Of a DNA stretch of 64,000 nucleotides, positions 23,638 to 35,268 are shown one piece after another. The notes below the pieces were generated by a model. The model was not told the DNA's origin. It saw only the letters and a program-made list of their open reading frames with translations, and searched no databases. Origin of the DNA: Arthonia radiata (lineage: Eukaryota; Ascomycota; Arthoniomycetes; Arthoniales; Arthoniaceae); the NCBI GenBank assembly GCA_002989075.1, contig PSQN01000013.1, positions 1,646,379 through 1,710,378 on the forward strand, read 5' to 3'. Position 1 is the first letter of the stretch, and every line of letters begins with the position of its first letter. The position numbers and the translations under genes are program-made.

Positions 23638-26607
23638 ATGTCTCAACCATCGCCAAATAACGGCAGCAATGATAACAACACCAATGGCGGAATGGTGCCT
23701 ACGCCTTCATCAACAACATCATCGCACAGTGCACAGCAATCACCAGATGTCCAACACCGCGTAGTGCGACGGCGCAACCGAGTCCCGCTCTCATGTGCGC
23801 CATGTCGACATCGGAAGTAAGCACCCCAAGCGACCAGCTGGTGCGGACGATAGCGGCTGACGGAGTGTGATAGACTGAAGTGTAACCGATCACATCCATG
23901 CGACAACTGCCAGAAGCGCGGCGACACTCCTAACTGTACATATGCAGCGCCTGGCAATCGACGTCGAACCATGGGAGAAGGGGGACCCACAACACCTGAC
24001 GAAATGCAGGGTCGCATTGATCGCTTAGAGGGTCTAGTGCTCTCTCTCATGTCCACCGGCAATCCTGGAGCTGCCCAGGCTGCTCAAGCAGCTCTAGGTG
24101 GAGTCCGTAGTGGAGGCTCGATAGAGTCAGAGATGGACCAAGATCAGGAGGGTGTAGACGGCGGTAGGCAGGGCTCCCGCGACGAAGATAGCGAGGTTGA
24201 GCGAGTATCGAACTCTATAGGGATCATGAAAGTCCAGAATGACCGAAACATCTACGCGTCAGAAGGTCACTGGTACGCGATACTTAGCGATGTGAGTGAG
24301 GTGGTCCCTCTTACTCGCATGATAAATTACTGACAACCATGTGCAGATTGCTGAAGTGAAAGCGTGGTTCTCAGATCATAAGAAACAATACGATGAACAA
24401 GCTCGAAAAGTTAGCGCATGGAAGGGTGCGACCGCCGGCTCGTCGATGCTCTTCAAGGGAACAGCAAAAATGGACCACCGGGAACTGCTTGCCAACTTCC
24501 CTCCTCGACACATCGCCAACGAGCTGATTACTCGATATTTCGAGACCGAAAACCCGGCGACTCATATCATTCACCGCCCAACTTATTGCAAGCAATACGA
24601 GAAGCATTGGGTCAACCCACATATGACAACCACTGCGTGGCTTGGTATGAGTTTCGCAATGATGACACTAGCCTTGCAGTCATACCACCGCGCCGGGGAC
24701 GAGCCCAAGGAGTTTCGAGGTCGAGCTTGGGAGAATTCCCTGAACTACCTGGAGTTGACGACCCAAGCCCTTGTGGTTGCGGACTTTACTCAGCCAATTG
24801 TCTACATGGTGGAGACACTGTGTCTCTATTTACAAGCTGAGAATGCTCGTACGCGCGATGCTGAGACGGGCGTTTGGATTCTTGTTGGTATTGTTGCGCG
24901 ACTAGCGATGCGAATCGGCCTCCATCGGGATCCGCAGCCATTTGCTACTTTGTCGCCTTATCAAGGAGAGATGCGACGACGACTTTGGAACTTTGTCCGC
25001 TCGACTGACATCCTTATGTCGTATCAGTGCGGTATGCCTTCACTGATCAAGTCAGCAGATTGCGATACAGCTCTACCCACCAACATTTTCGACGAAGAAT
25101 TCGACGAGGAAACCAAAATACTGCCACCGAGCCGTCCGCTTACGGAGGCAACCCCAATGTCGTTCATGATCGTTAATTGCCACATGACATTCGTCTTGGG
25201 CAAGATCCTCGAAGCGTCTTCAGCACTCACACCGCTCTCCTACGAATCCGCAATGAAGCTTGACAACGATTTACGCGAGGTTCGTACGCACATCCCACCG
25301 AATTTGAGCCTCAAGACGCGTGAAGAATCCGCTCTTGACGCAGCACCTACGATCATGCAGCGCTTTACTCTTGATCTGGTGTTTCAGAAATCTCAAGTTG
25401 CACTCCACCGCAAGTTCCTTAACAAGGCTCGCGAGAACCCTCGGTTCAACTACTCAAGGCGGACGTGCGTCGAGGCGTGCTTGCAAATGTTGAAGCACCA
25501 GCTGCAGCTGCACCAAGAAGCGCAGCCCGGCGGTCGCCTTCACAACATCCCGTGGAGTGTCACATCGGCTGTCTCACAGTCTGACTTCCTTCTGGCGGCT
25601 ATGGTCGTCTGCCTCGATCTGTACCACACCGCCGCTGCTGAAGCGCGCGGTCAGAATCAGGGCGAAATGTACGATTGGGCTCTCTCTCATCGAGATGAGA
25701 TGTCTAGTGCCATTGAGCGTGCTGTTGGCATCTGGGATTCCCTTCGTGATCAGTCCATGGAAGCGTTCAAGGCCTCGAGCGTCCTGAGAGTCATGCTCGA
25801 CAAGCTCAGAAATCATGCAGCGCTTCACCAAGCGTTGGGTAAGAACTTCTCGTTTACCCAACCGCCACAAAACGGCATGGCCATGGACGCGAATGTTGCT
25901 GCTCCGGAGCATTCAGCAGCCATGACATTGGGCATGATGAGCAGCGGGATGACACCAGATGCAATGAGTCTGTTTGGCGCGGCACCAGGCGGCTTCCAGA
26001 ACCAGCGCACAGGTATGACGCCGCAACCGATGAACGGAAATGAGATGCAGCAAGGGCAGAATGGCCAGTCTGGTGCTAGTCAGGCGCCAATGGCGCAGAT
26101 GAATGGGCTGGAAGGCCTCACGCCGTTCACGAATATGTTGGGAGGGATCTCTGGTGGTGATCTGGCAAACGGCGTCGGTGCGAACCTGGATTGGGTAAGT
26201 TGGCGTTCATTGATAGCTTCTAGTGATGGAGAGTGAGATGCTGACGATGAGTACAGGATGCTTGGGATAACTTTGTCGCAGGAACGCAAATGGATACCTC
26301 GACCGCCGGCACTGGCAGCACACCAGCATTCAATATCGACCCCGTGTTCTCCACTGCTGACCCAGTTGCCGCTGCCCAACAAGCCGAACAGGCGCAGAGG
26401 CAGCAACAACAGCAGCAGCAGCAGCAGCAGAGTCAACAAAGTCAACAAGGCCAGCAAAGCCAGCAAGGCAACGGCTTAGGCGGCAAGACCGACATCAAAA
26501 ACCCTTTTCCCAGTCTAACGCAGCTGTTCGCCCCCGGCGGACAGGCGTACAATGTTGATCAACAGCAACAGCAGCAGCAAGGCCAAAGCGGCAGCGGAAG
26601 TGCCTAA
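23638..26607 (+). CDS. Zn2Cys6 fungal-specific transcription factor with Gln-rich tail
   Basis: Four exons: 23638-23816, 23874-24291, 24347-26194 and 26257-26607, giving 931 aa. The Zn2Cys6 binuclear cluster spans residues about 52-82 (SCAPCRHRKLKCNRSHPCDNC, continuing to C about residue 82) and is split by the first intron inside the Lys codon of RKLKC. A short predicted coiled coil follows (IDRLEGLVLSLMS). The middle-homology domain (fungal_trans) lies at roughly residues 245-560, beginning near NELITRYFETENPATHIIHR and containing RLAMRIGLHRDP. The C-terminus is Met/Gln/Gly-rich and ends with polyglutamine encoded by mixed CAG/CAA codons (26400-26470) and a second Gln run. It should be a nuclear DNA-binding regulator; its targets cannot be told from sequence. 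Confidence 0.93.
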
Positions 26608-27555
26608 GCGACGCTTTTATGACTATTGACGTGACGACGATGGACTAGACACGGACACGGGCGTGACAATGATGGTGTCAGGGATACTTCATGATGGGCG
26701 AACGGAGGGACTTATGTTTATGATACCTCCATCTACTATTTCTAGAATTCTCAAGTTTCGCTCCTCATGTATGATCTGATGGATTCGGCTTCTTGAGATC
26801 TGCTCGCCGAAAAGTCATCCTCGTATATTAAGCATTCTATGGCATCAGCCTCTTCGGACCCCTTGTTGGCGCAATATAACAGAGCTGCACTAATATCACA
26901 TCTGCACTTCTCTCAACCTTATCTATAGTCATCCAACGACTAACAAACGGCTCTTTATCAAATCTTCACTTACTCCGCCGGGACCGCGTCGTGGCGGTCA
27001 TCCCATTGTGTTTTCGGAAGGTCGCCAAAGCGCAGCAACGTGGCACGGTTAACGACGCAGCCACTGTAAGCATCAACCACGCAGATAAGCGAGTCAATAG
27101 CGGCCTTACGAGGAGACAGAGCAATAGGAGAGCGCAAAAGGTATAACGGGCGGCTTATGTAAGACTCGCTAAACTTCGCGTGTCCCTCTTTGCCTGGAGG
27201 GGTATCGCGTGTGCTAGGATAGGTAAGGCGTGTGCTGAATTGAGTAAGACGTTATGCAACGAGTATGCGGAGGCGATGTCAGCTGTCTTGATGTCGCGCA
27301 CAAGGCTGAGATGGCAACGGTCGTACTTGTGCTATTTCGGGTTGGGCTAACGGTCGTGGGCCATGGAGTTGCTGGTGGGATGTTATACATAACTGGGTGA
27401 GACCGCCGTGCTGCTGTATGGCGAGGCTTTGCTATGATGTGCGTTGTAAGACTTTGGTGGTACCTTCCTTGATTGCCTGCGAGCTTCTGGTTGGGAAGGT
27501 AGTGGTGTCACATTCTTACGGACGTTGATTCTCGACTTTTGACACTTCAGATACT
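26608..27555. other. Intergenic region, no gene seen
   Basis: Lies between two plus-strand genes and holds the 3' end of the Zn2Cys6 gene and the promoter of the type I membrane protein gene. No coding potential, repeat or strong TATA element was noticed. Confidence 0.45.
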
Positions 27556-28380
27556 ATGGAGCTCCTTCTGCTGATCACCGCAGCCTTGCTCTCACTGCAC
27601 AGTCGCATGGCCACCGCCAGACCAATGCCCTCGATTTCGCTGTTCACCACCGCAGGACATCACTCCCGGCCGCCGTTTGATAAGCCATTCACAAGGGCAA
27701 ACGCTGTTGAATGCACACAATCCAGACATAACCGCGAATGCCTGCAGGCATACGCCGATGCGTTGAACTGGCCGGACAGAGGCCGCAAGCACCCACAGAG
27801 CTCTGAGGCCGACGGCATAGGCATGTCGTCTGTGATACAACATCCGGCGTCCAGCGGCCAAGAGGATTCGATGCATCCCTCGCCGGACAGTTACGAGGTT
27901 GATGCCTCTGCCGAGCGTGAGCTTATGGTCGTGATCGTCTCAGATCACAGTGGCAATGGCAACCAGCCGGGCACAATACAGTCGCTGCCCCTCGAGGAGT
28001 CTCAAACCACTCTCTTCGCGAACACGGACATCGCCGTCGACTTCGCGGACGCACAAGCTGTGATGCAGCGTCCTGACTACCAGGGCGCTTATGAGACGAC
28101 TCGGTACACAGTGCACGAGCTGCAATCAAGGTCTGGGAACAGAGATGGCACGGCGCCGTACATCGTGGGTCTGATGGCGATCGCTATCTTCCTTTGCCTT
28201 GTCATTGCCGCGAGGACGGGCAGGCTGCCAGGCCTAGGTAGACGAGGGGCTGCGCATCGAGGGAATGTGAGTGTGCCTGGTGAAGAGTTGGATGATGGGG
28301 ATGATGAGCTGTCTGTTTTGCGGATGGAGGATGGGCGGACGGCAGCGGAAGGGGATGTGAATGGACGGCCGGTTAGCTGA
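27556..28380 (+). CDS. Hypothetical type I single-pass membrane protein (274 aa)
   Basis: A single exon from ATG 27556. Residues 1 to about 21 are a signal peptide (MELLLLITAALLSLHSRMATA). An extracellular or lumenal part of about 180 residues contains two Cys (VECTQ and ECLQ, around residues 51-62) that could pair. One membrane helix lies at about residues 202-222 (YIVGLMAIAIFLCLVIAA), followed by a basic stop-transfer and an acidic cytosolic tail (EELDDGDDELS). No known domain is recognised. The architecture suggests a surface or secretory-pathway receptor-like or sorting protein, but no function can be assigned. Confidence 0.65.
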   Translation: MELLLLITAALLSLHSRMATARPMPSISLFTTAGHHSRPPFDKPFTRANAVECTQSRHNRECLQAYADALNWPDRGRKHPQSSEADGIGMSSVIQHPASSGQEDSMHPSPDSYEVDASAERELMVVIVSDHSGNGNQPGTIQSLPLEESQTTLFANTDIAVDFADAQAVMQRPDYQGAYETTRYTVHELQSRSGNRDGTAPYIVGLMAIAIFLCLVIAARTGRLPGLGRRGAAHRGNVSVPGEELDDGDDELSVLRMEDGRTAAEGDVNGRPVS

Positions 28381-29975
28381 TTGACAATCGCGACGAATTG
28401 GTCCTGAGTTCTATACTGTGAAGAGAAAGAAATTGGAGCAGTAGTGAAGATGCGGAAGATAGAGGAGAAGCTGGAGGAAGTCTGAGACTGAAGGAGGCGT
28501 GAAGATCTGAGAGCTAGTCGATATCGACAATCTGAAGGAGAAGAGAAACTGAAGAGAAAGGAGAAGAGCTCAATGAGAGGCGATGACCTGAAGGAAAGGA
28601 GAAGCCAAGAAGCCAAGAAGAAGACCTGCAAGAGAGGGGAAGCTGTGAGACTGAGGTGTGATTCTGTGGGAAAGGTGAGGCTTTCATGATCTCAGAGACG
28701 AATGAACCCAGGATAGTGCTACGGTATAGATACGATGCGAGTCCTCTCTGATGCCATAAATGTTGTTGTCACCGTCATACTAGTTGCTGAACATGTCAAA
28801 GCAGACGCAAAACAGCACCAACGCAGGAACGGGTCAAGTCTTCTCTGCGGTGCCATCAATTCAGATCTACGGTCCAGGGCTTGTGCAGGTAAAGCTTTCC
28901 AGGCAGCGCGCATACGACATTCTGACGCGAAATTGATGTCACATTGTCAGCTGCTCTCTGTGACCAATCACGACGCTCGACAGAAAACGTGCTCGATGCG
29001 GCTTCTCTCATTGACCTCAATCGTTGTTCGAACCTCGAAAGACTAACCCCAACGATCCAGCGCCGAACCAGATGTCGACCCGCAATCGCTCCGAACGAGC
29101 CGCCGGCATGTTGCAATTAAGTCCCACGTCTGACGTCTACTCGTGCCAATGTACTTCGTCTACAAGCAAAAGGAAAGTACGCTTCAAGACAGTCGCGACC
29201 ACGTTTTCGATGAGTGGCAGCAACTTCTCTCTCTTGGCCTTTCGATGCAACCCTGAGTCTTCCTGCAGAAGCGTTGCTCAGCACTAGCGCAAAGTATTGA
29301 TTATCGCGATTTGAAGTCATCTTTCTATCTGTCTGACTTCATGTACAACGTACGGTGACATCTTTATTAACCCCACCGGGCATCATCACCCAGGAACCCG
29401 CGTGGCAGTTTTAGACGCGCACAGCAATTCGAAACGCGACGATCACGTATCAAATCCATCATGTGTGGTTGATACGAATTGCTTAGCAGGCACAAGCTTC
29501 CTGCAAGCTCTGTTCCGTGGACAATCATCGATCAAGCGGAGATCGTTCGACTCTAGTCGGGAGTCAACACGTGGTCCCGCTCCCCAACCGGCATTCGGAC
29601 GCATGCGCTGAACCACTCACAAACTTCTCCACCGGCACGTTGTGCTCCTTTGCATTTTCTACCATCTTTGCCTCTCGCCAAGAGGCTCCTACCCACGTGC
29701 TGCTGCACGGCAAGGTCGGCGTAGGCTGTCAGAGCGCCTGATTGACATCTTCGCCGCCTTCAGGCTCTCCAAAGCTTGTTCAAATATATCTGGCTCCCCG
29801 TTGAAGAGATCGCCCCATTTTGTTTCAACAATTCCTTGTCAGCCAAGCCCAAAGACGCTCTGACGGTGGGCCTTCTGCACCTCACTTCCTGGCCTTGAGG
29901 CCTTCCTCTTCACTCGCAGTCCTCACTGTAGTGCGCTTCCTTCTTTGATAAGTCTGTGTGGCAGCAACCTCCAGT
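28381..29975. other. Intergenic region with purine-rich tract
   Basis: The first ~260 bp hold a GA-rich tract described separately. The rest carries no convincing gene: open frames on both strands are 60-100 codons with random composition. The right end is the promoter and leader of the MFS transporter gene, with CT-rich sequence around 29640-29940. Confidence 0.45.
28420..28665 (+). repeat. Imperfect GAAG/CTGAAG purine-rich tract
   Basis: About 245 bp in which the plus strand is mostly A and G with recurring CTGAAGGAGAAG-like words (for example near 28528-28560 and 28585-28625). Copies are diverged, so this is a degraded simple repeat rather than a clean tandem array. It lies just 3' of the type I membrane protein gene. 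Confidence 0.6.
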
Positions 29976-32098
29976 ATGGCGGACTCGTCACTCCGCAATT
30001 ATGGGCTTGCCGCTCCTCACGGTCCTAATATGACTGGCGAACACACCGCAACAGCCAACATCAGTGACGCGCAAAACATGAGCATGAACGAGAAGGAGAT
30101 CTTCAACCACCTCATCCTACCCAACGACTCCTACGACAGCCATGGCACCTACTGGGCTGACATGAACATCTTCAAACGTGCCAAATTCGTCAACAGCGTA
30201 GATTCTGCGGAGGCGAAGAAGGAGCTCATTTCAATCGGGCGCATGACGAAGCTTGACCCTCTGAGCCCGGTTGCTTACTATGCGAAAAACATGGTGTTGC
30301 CTGGCGCAGGTTTGCTCTTAGAAGGGTGCGTGAGAAGACCTTCAATCTTAGGTGTCACTTGGCTATTGCTAACAACTTTCCTCCAGTTATGTGCTCTTCT
30401 CCATCGGCAACGTCAAGCCGCTTTTCCAGGCTGCATTCCCGTCTTGTTGGGCCAAGAAGAGCTCTAAGAACCCGGTGGTAGTCTGCAACGAGCAATGGAT
30501 CAACGCGGTTGACTACTTGGAAATTGTCGGAATCATATTCGGCCAAGTATCCATCGGCGTCATTGGTGATTGGTAAGTAAGGCGATCGAGACAAGAACCT
30601 GTACTCTTGGCTAATGAATCCTCGCGACAGGCTCGGACGACGCTGGGGTCTCATCCAAGACGCTGTCATTATGTTCATTGGCCTGCTCATGCTGATCGCC
30701 TCATGGGGAGTCACGCTAAATGGTTGGGTGATTTGCTACGCCTGGTCACTATTCTTCTACAGCATTGGCGTTGGCGGCGAGTATCCTATGACGGCCACGT
30801 CCGGAATGGAAAATGCAACAGGCTCCGGTAAGATCTCTACTCGTGAGGACCGCCTTCACCGCGGTCGCAAAGTCACGAGCGCCTTCTTGATGCAAGGCTG
30901 GGGTCAATTCTTCAACCAAGTCATTCTCATTCTTCTACTGCTCATCTTCCATCACGGCAGCGGCAACCCACCGTACTCAGAACTTGCGGCTCAATGGACG
31001 TTTCGGATCTCCTTCACCATTCCAGCAGTCGGCACGCTGTGGCTCGTCTACTATCGCGTCTACAAGATGCACAGCGCCTCCAAGCAGCTCGAAGTCGCCA
31101 AGAAAAATACGCATGTCACCGGCTACGACGTCGAGTCCCTTCGACTGACCTTCTCCCACTTCGGCTTCCGCGTGCTCGCAACAGCCGGCGCCTGGTTCGC
31201 CAACGACGTCTTCTTTTACGGCAACAAGCTCTTCCAGGGTGAATTCATCATGGCCATCTCCCCGAACAGCAACTCCGTCATGGTGATCTGGTTGTGGAAC
31301 CTCGCCAACACAGGCGTTCAGCTTGTCGGGTACTACCTCGCCTCCTTCCTTATCGACAACAAGCTCTACGGCCGCAAGTGGATGATGATGGTCGGCTTCC
31401 TCGCCTGCTTCCTCTGTTTCGTCATCCCCGCGTTCGATTACGAGTACTATACCCACGCTGGTATCAAGTCTTTCCAGGCTATGTACTTCCTCTCCTCCTT
31501 CTTCAACCAGTTCGGGCCCAACGCTGTCACTTTCATCGTCGCCGCTGAGGTCTATCCCACTGCCATCCGCGCCACTGCCCATGGCTTCTCCGCCGCCTGG
31601 GGCAAGGCCGGCGCCCTCCTCGCTGCCGTCCTGTACAACTACATCACCATCGAGCAGCGCTTCTACATTGTCCCTTGGTTCGGGCTGGCAGGCATGCTGA
31701 TCACCCTCCTTTTCCTACCCGACACTACCGGCCTCGACCTGAAGGAGCAAGAGCGCCGCTGGAAGTACATCCGCGAAGGCCGCGCGCAAGACTACCACGG
31801 CATCGCGGTCCACCCAAAGCATCTGTCGATGTACGAGCGCCTTCGCGGCGTGGGCAAGCACTACGATCCCCAGCTCGACTATGAGCGGAAGGTGCAGGAG
31901 CTGAGGGGCGAGTGGGAGCAGGCGCAGATGCGGAAGGCAAGGGAGGGATACCAGGAGGAGGTTGAGGACGATGAGGCTTACAGTGATGAGTTGAAGGACT
32001 ACTTCACGCGGACGGCGCCGAATAGTGTGCGGGAGGAGAAGGGCACGATTGAGAGGGAGACGAGTAGTGGCGAGGAGGAGGAGAAGGTGAGGTATTAG
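29976..32098 (+). CDS. MFS transporter, phosphate:H+ symporter / Git1-like group
   Basis: Three exons: 29976-30325, 30387-30572 and 30631-32098, giving 667 aa. A hydrophilic N-terminus of about 95 residues precedes twelve predicted membrane helices with a large central loop. The loop between TM2 and TM3 carries the MFS signature D-x-L-G-R-R (VIGDWLGRRWG), split by the second intron. Helix 4 has GVGGEYPMTAT, which corresponds to the GGDYPLS motif of phosphate symporters. The second half has EVYPTAIRATAHG, a common MFS motif, and LPDTTGLDLKEQE after the last helix. The C-terminal ~110 residues are charged. Import of phosphate or a phosphate-containing metabolite (glycerophosphodiester) with protons across the plasma membrane is the likely role; the exact substrate is not certain. 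Confidence 0.88.
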
Positions 32099-32439
32099 AG
32101 TAGAGTGGGAATGATCTATGCGCGATGCGTGGCTGAACTGTGATGTAGCCGATTTTGTGCTGTGATATGTGCTCGACATCGGCCAGCGTCTGCAGTACCA
32201 CAGCCTCCCGTCCCGGTCCCCTCCCATCGGCTGTAGGAAGAAAACCAGACTTGCAGAATCCAAATCTCACGCAGTCAAATAAAAGCAAGCCTTCAAAAAA
32301 TAGCAGGAAATAGCGACTCCGTTTTTTGGGCTAGGCGGCAACTGAACACTAAACGCTCGGCAAACAAAAGAAACCCAGCACACCCAACACGGCTATCCGA
32401 TCAGGCCACCATCAGCTACCCGGAAATCCTCCATCCAAG
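32099..32439. other. Short convergent intergenic region
   Basis: Separates the 3' ends of the plus-strand transporter and the minus-strand secreted protein gene, so it should hold both terminators. AATAAAAG-like sequence occurs near 32277-32285. Confidence 0.45.
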
Positions 32440-33075
32440 CTAACACGTATTCTCTCCAGTATACATCGCATACTCCCAAGTCTCCGTACCATCATCAACA
32501 TAAGCCTTGGGGCCACCAGCCGCCATACTCATTCCAACCGCCTCCTGAATACCCGCCTGCATCGCCACACTCTGTTCACCACTGATGAAGTTATCTGGTC
32601 CTCCATTGGTCGTCGGGAACCCGACCATCGACTGCTGAATGCGGCCGTCGTAGGCAGCCGCGCAGGGCGAAGTCGCGATGCTGATACAGGTGTGATGGCC
32701 GGTGTAGTGGAGATTGGTCAGGCACTTCAGAGCGTCGGCGTCGGATTGCAGGAAGATCTCCGGGCCGCTGTCGAAGCAGACTTGGTATTTGACGCCGTTG
32801 GCGGCGGTGCCGAAGCCGACGTGGCAGTTGCTGTCGCTGGTGCAGCAGAGGGCGTCTTTGCCGAATTTGTTGGTGTAGATGTCACCGGTGAGCCATTGGA
32901 TGTCGGAGCCGCGGGGGGCGATGCTAGTGCTGTCGGGCTGTGGAAAGGGCGTGCTGGACGCGAGGTTGGTGGACAGGGCCAGGACGCTGAGGATGGCGGA
33001 GAGACTGTCATTGCTATGTCAGTGGACATGATCGATGAGAAAGTGCTTCAGGAGGACTTACGCTGTGGGCGACAT
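32440..33075 (-). CDS. Small secreted cysteine-containing protein (192 aa)
   Basis: Two exons: 33062-33075 (14 nt, MSPTA) and 32440-33004. The 57-nt intron (33005-33061) has donor GTAAGT and acceptor ATGACAG. The product begins with a signal peptide (MSPTALSAILSVLALSTNLA). The mature part has eight Cys: ALCCTSDSNC, QVCFD, LKCLTN, HTCIS, SPCAA and a Cys as the final residue. This allows four disulfides. The C-terminal half is Gly/Ala/Gln-rich without a GPI signal or membrane helix, so secretion into the medium or wall is expected. The upstream region has clear TATA-like sequences. I do not recognise the family; it fits the profile of a candidate secreted effector or wall-associated protein, which is inference only. 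Confidence 0.72.
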
Positions 33076-34608
33076 GATCAAATTAGAATTATGGTGTACT
33101 TTGGGTGATGATGAATGAATGGGCTGGGCTTGGGCGTGGACTCAGTAGGAGATCTGATCTTTGGTACGTCGGTGTGTATGAGCTGTGGACTATAATGGAC
33201 TGTTTTGAGACCTTGAATGAGATACAGGCGTTGGATACAGGCTACTTGTGTGGACACTCATGCGGTTTATATAGACAACGGAGTATATAAATATCTGCCA
33301 TGCCAGCCGAAAGAGGCTGCCAGCCGACCGTCGTGTGGTCTATGAAGGAGCGTACGATGTTGCCCCCAGACACTGGTTCCTCTAATCATAGGTCAAGGGA
33401 ACAGTTTTCTGCTGTGGGCTTGTTTCTTCGGGCACAGATCAAGAGAGCGGCGCGGCCTTGTCCCCCACTGCTTCAAGCGCTTGACTTCCTGATGCGGTGG
33501 TTGTATCTTCTAGCATTTACAGGAAGGCGCCGTAGGATTGTCTGGTTGAAGCTTTTTGGACGGCCATTGAGCGCTACGGCAGAAAATCCGTCCGCAAGGT
33601 CGAGAACACCTGAGCCACGCAAACATCCATCAAAGATAAACAGACGTGGACCGCCCTGAACCCGGTGAGTTAACGCACCTATTGTGGCGGGTTGCGGTAA
33701 GACTTCCAAGAGCGACCTGCTTATACCTGCATATAGGGGCTTGGCAGGATCCTGCAGTATGCCGGATCTATTGTTAGGATGTGCCTCCGGAACAATACGC
33801 ACAATGCGTCTGTGTATCCGTTGAATCTTTAACATAAGATTATAGAAATGTCTTGTGGGAGTGTAGAAGTTGTATATGAACAACAGCTCGGTATGCAATT
33901 GTGGAGGGTGTGTCGCCAGACAACACCCCTGGAGCGATCTTTACCCGCTCTAGACGAAGCGCAAAGCAACATGCCAATGTTCGACAACGAGAGGTGTTAC
34001 ATAGAGGGTCTATCGCAAAGCGGATTATTCCAATCGATGGCAAAACTTTTCACACCCGCGTCCGGCCCCGCACTGGCCTCCAGTGGGTACAGTCGACCTA
34101 TTTGCCTTAGAACAAGACGGGAGGTGATACTGAAGTATAGAAACGGTCGGGCGGTCCGATATCTCGCATCCGCCTCGGCGGCAACGTATAGAAAGCCCGA
34201 TCCCACCAGCGGGAAACACGTCGGCTCACACTAAGCCACAATGATCACGTGCTCTCATGCCGCTGTCAATGGAAGAATTTGTGGACGCGTTCAGCCTCAG
34301 TCTTTGTGCAGTAGCTTTGGTATGTCTTGTCGGAAATGACATGCCAGAACTCCTGATGCAGACGCAGGTCTTGGCGCTGGACCTTCGTTCAGTTTTAAGC
34401 TTCTATTAACTAGCTACTAATCTAATTGTTTTAACCTTCAACTTTTGACTGCTATTCCTCCCCACAGAGCAAGCCAGTTTCGGGTAAGACTACTGTGATG
34501 TTAGTCCTTCCTAATAGATTTGTAGGCTAAGTTGCGTACTCTGTTGACAAAGATTGATGAATGTGTGAGTAGGTGAGATGCGAGTAAGTAAATATGCAAG
34601 GGGGTGAG
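33076..34608. other. Upstream region of the secreted protein gene and gene-poor DNA
   Basis: The left ~230 bp form the promoter of the secreted protein gene. The rest has short open frames only, such as a 128-codon frame at 33848-34234 without protein-like character. No repeat or transposon ends were recognised. Confidence 0.4.
33266..33294 (-). promoter_or_regulatory. Tandem TATA-like elements of the secreted protein gene
   Basis: Read on the minus strand, TATATAAA (33266-33273) and ATATTTATATAC (33283-33294) lie about 190-220 bp upstream of the start codon at 33075. Two strong TATA-like words in an otherwise mixed region suggest a regulated core promoter. Confidence 0.5.
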
Positions 34609-34716
34609 TGGGTGCGTATGTGGGTGAGTATGTGGGTGAGTATGTGGGTGAGTATGTGGGTGAGTATGTGGGTGAGTATGTGGGTGAGTATGTGGGTGAG
34701 TATGTTGGTAAGTGAA
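34609..34716 (+). repeat. 12-bp minisatellite (about 8 copies)
   Basis: The unit TGGGTGAGTATG is repeated exactly seven times at 34621-34704. It is flanked by diverged copies (GGGTGCGTATG before, TTGGTAAGTGAA after). Because 12 is a multiple of three, the minus strand reads as a periodic Thr-His-Ile-Leu peptide, but I do not think it is coding. Confidence 0.92.
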
Positions 34717-35268
34717 AGTGTGGATGTACGTGTTGTTATATTACAACGACTGGCCTCATCCGAATGAATGTGTGGCTCGTGTTGCTGTGCTAAACCGTCT
34801 TTCTGAAGATTCTGAGACTTTCTAGCGATTCTCGGATAGTTGTACAACGACGTTTTGTGATTTGCAGATGATTGCGTCGTCGCTTCTAAGTAGCCGAGAG
34901 CGCAGGCTAAGGTATCTCGCTTTGGGCCCAATTGCTTGTTCCAAGTGCAAGCATCGCCTTATTTAGAATGTTATGGCCTCGTACGGTTGTTGGTCGCTCG
35001 TCTACACCTTAGATAACCTGCCAGCCGCTAGCAACAAAAGATGCAAGTCCATCGAGATACTGCGTACGTCGCTGCGACCATCTGGACTCAGCGTTGTTCC
35101 GGAGGGGTATCAAGAACTGGATGAGCTTCTTGCATCAAGGGAGTGGACGAACTCTATCAATTCACAATCGACACTTGCTTTACCTAACATACCAAGCTCC
35201 GAACATCCAATCAAAACAATACACCGCGTCTCGTCAGATGCAATCGCACCAGCAGTCTTGCTAATATG

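Noticed and set aside
23411-23764. 117-codon plus-strand frame overlapping the start of the Zn2Cys6 gene
   Set aside because: It is in another frame from the zinc-cluster protein and lies mostly in the presumed leader, with no motif.
30977-31582. 201-codon acidic minus-strand frame inside the MFS transporter
   Set aside because: Complement of membrane-helix codons in a clear transporter gene; no independent start context or motifs.
34527-34931. Repetitive THILTHILTH-like protein on the minus strand
   Set aside because: The periodic peptide is simply a 12-bp minisatellite read in frame; flanking sequence has no protein character.
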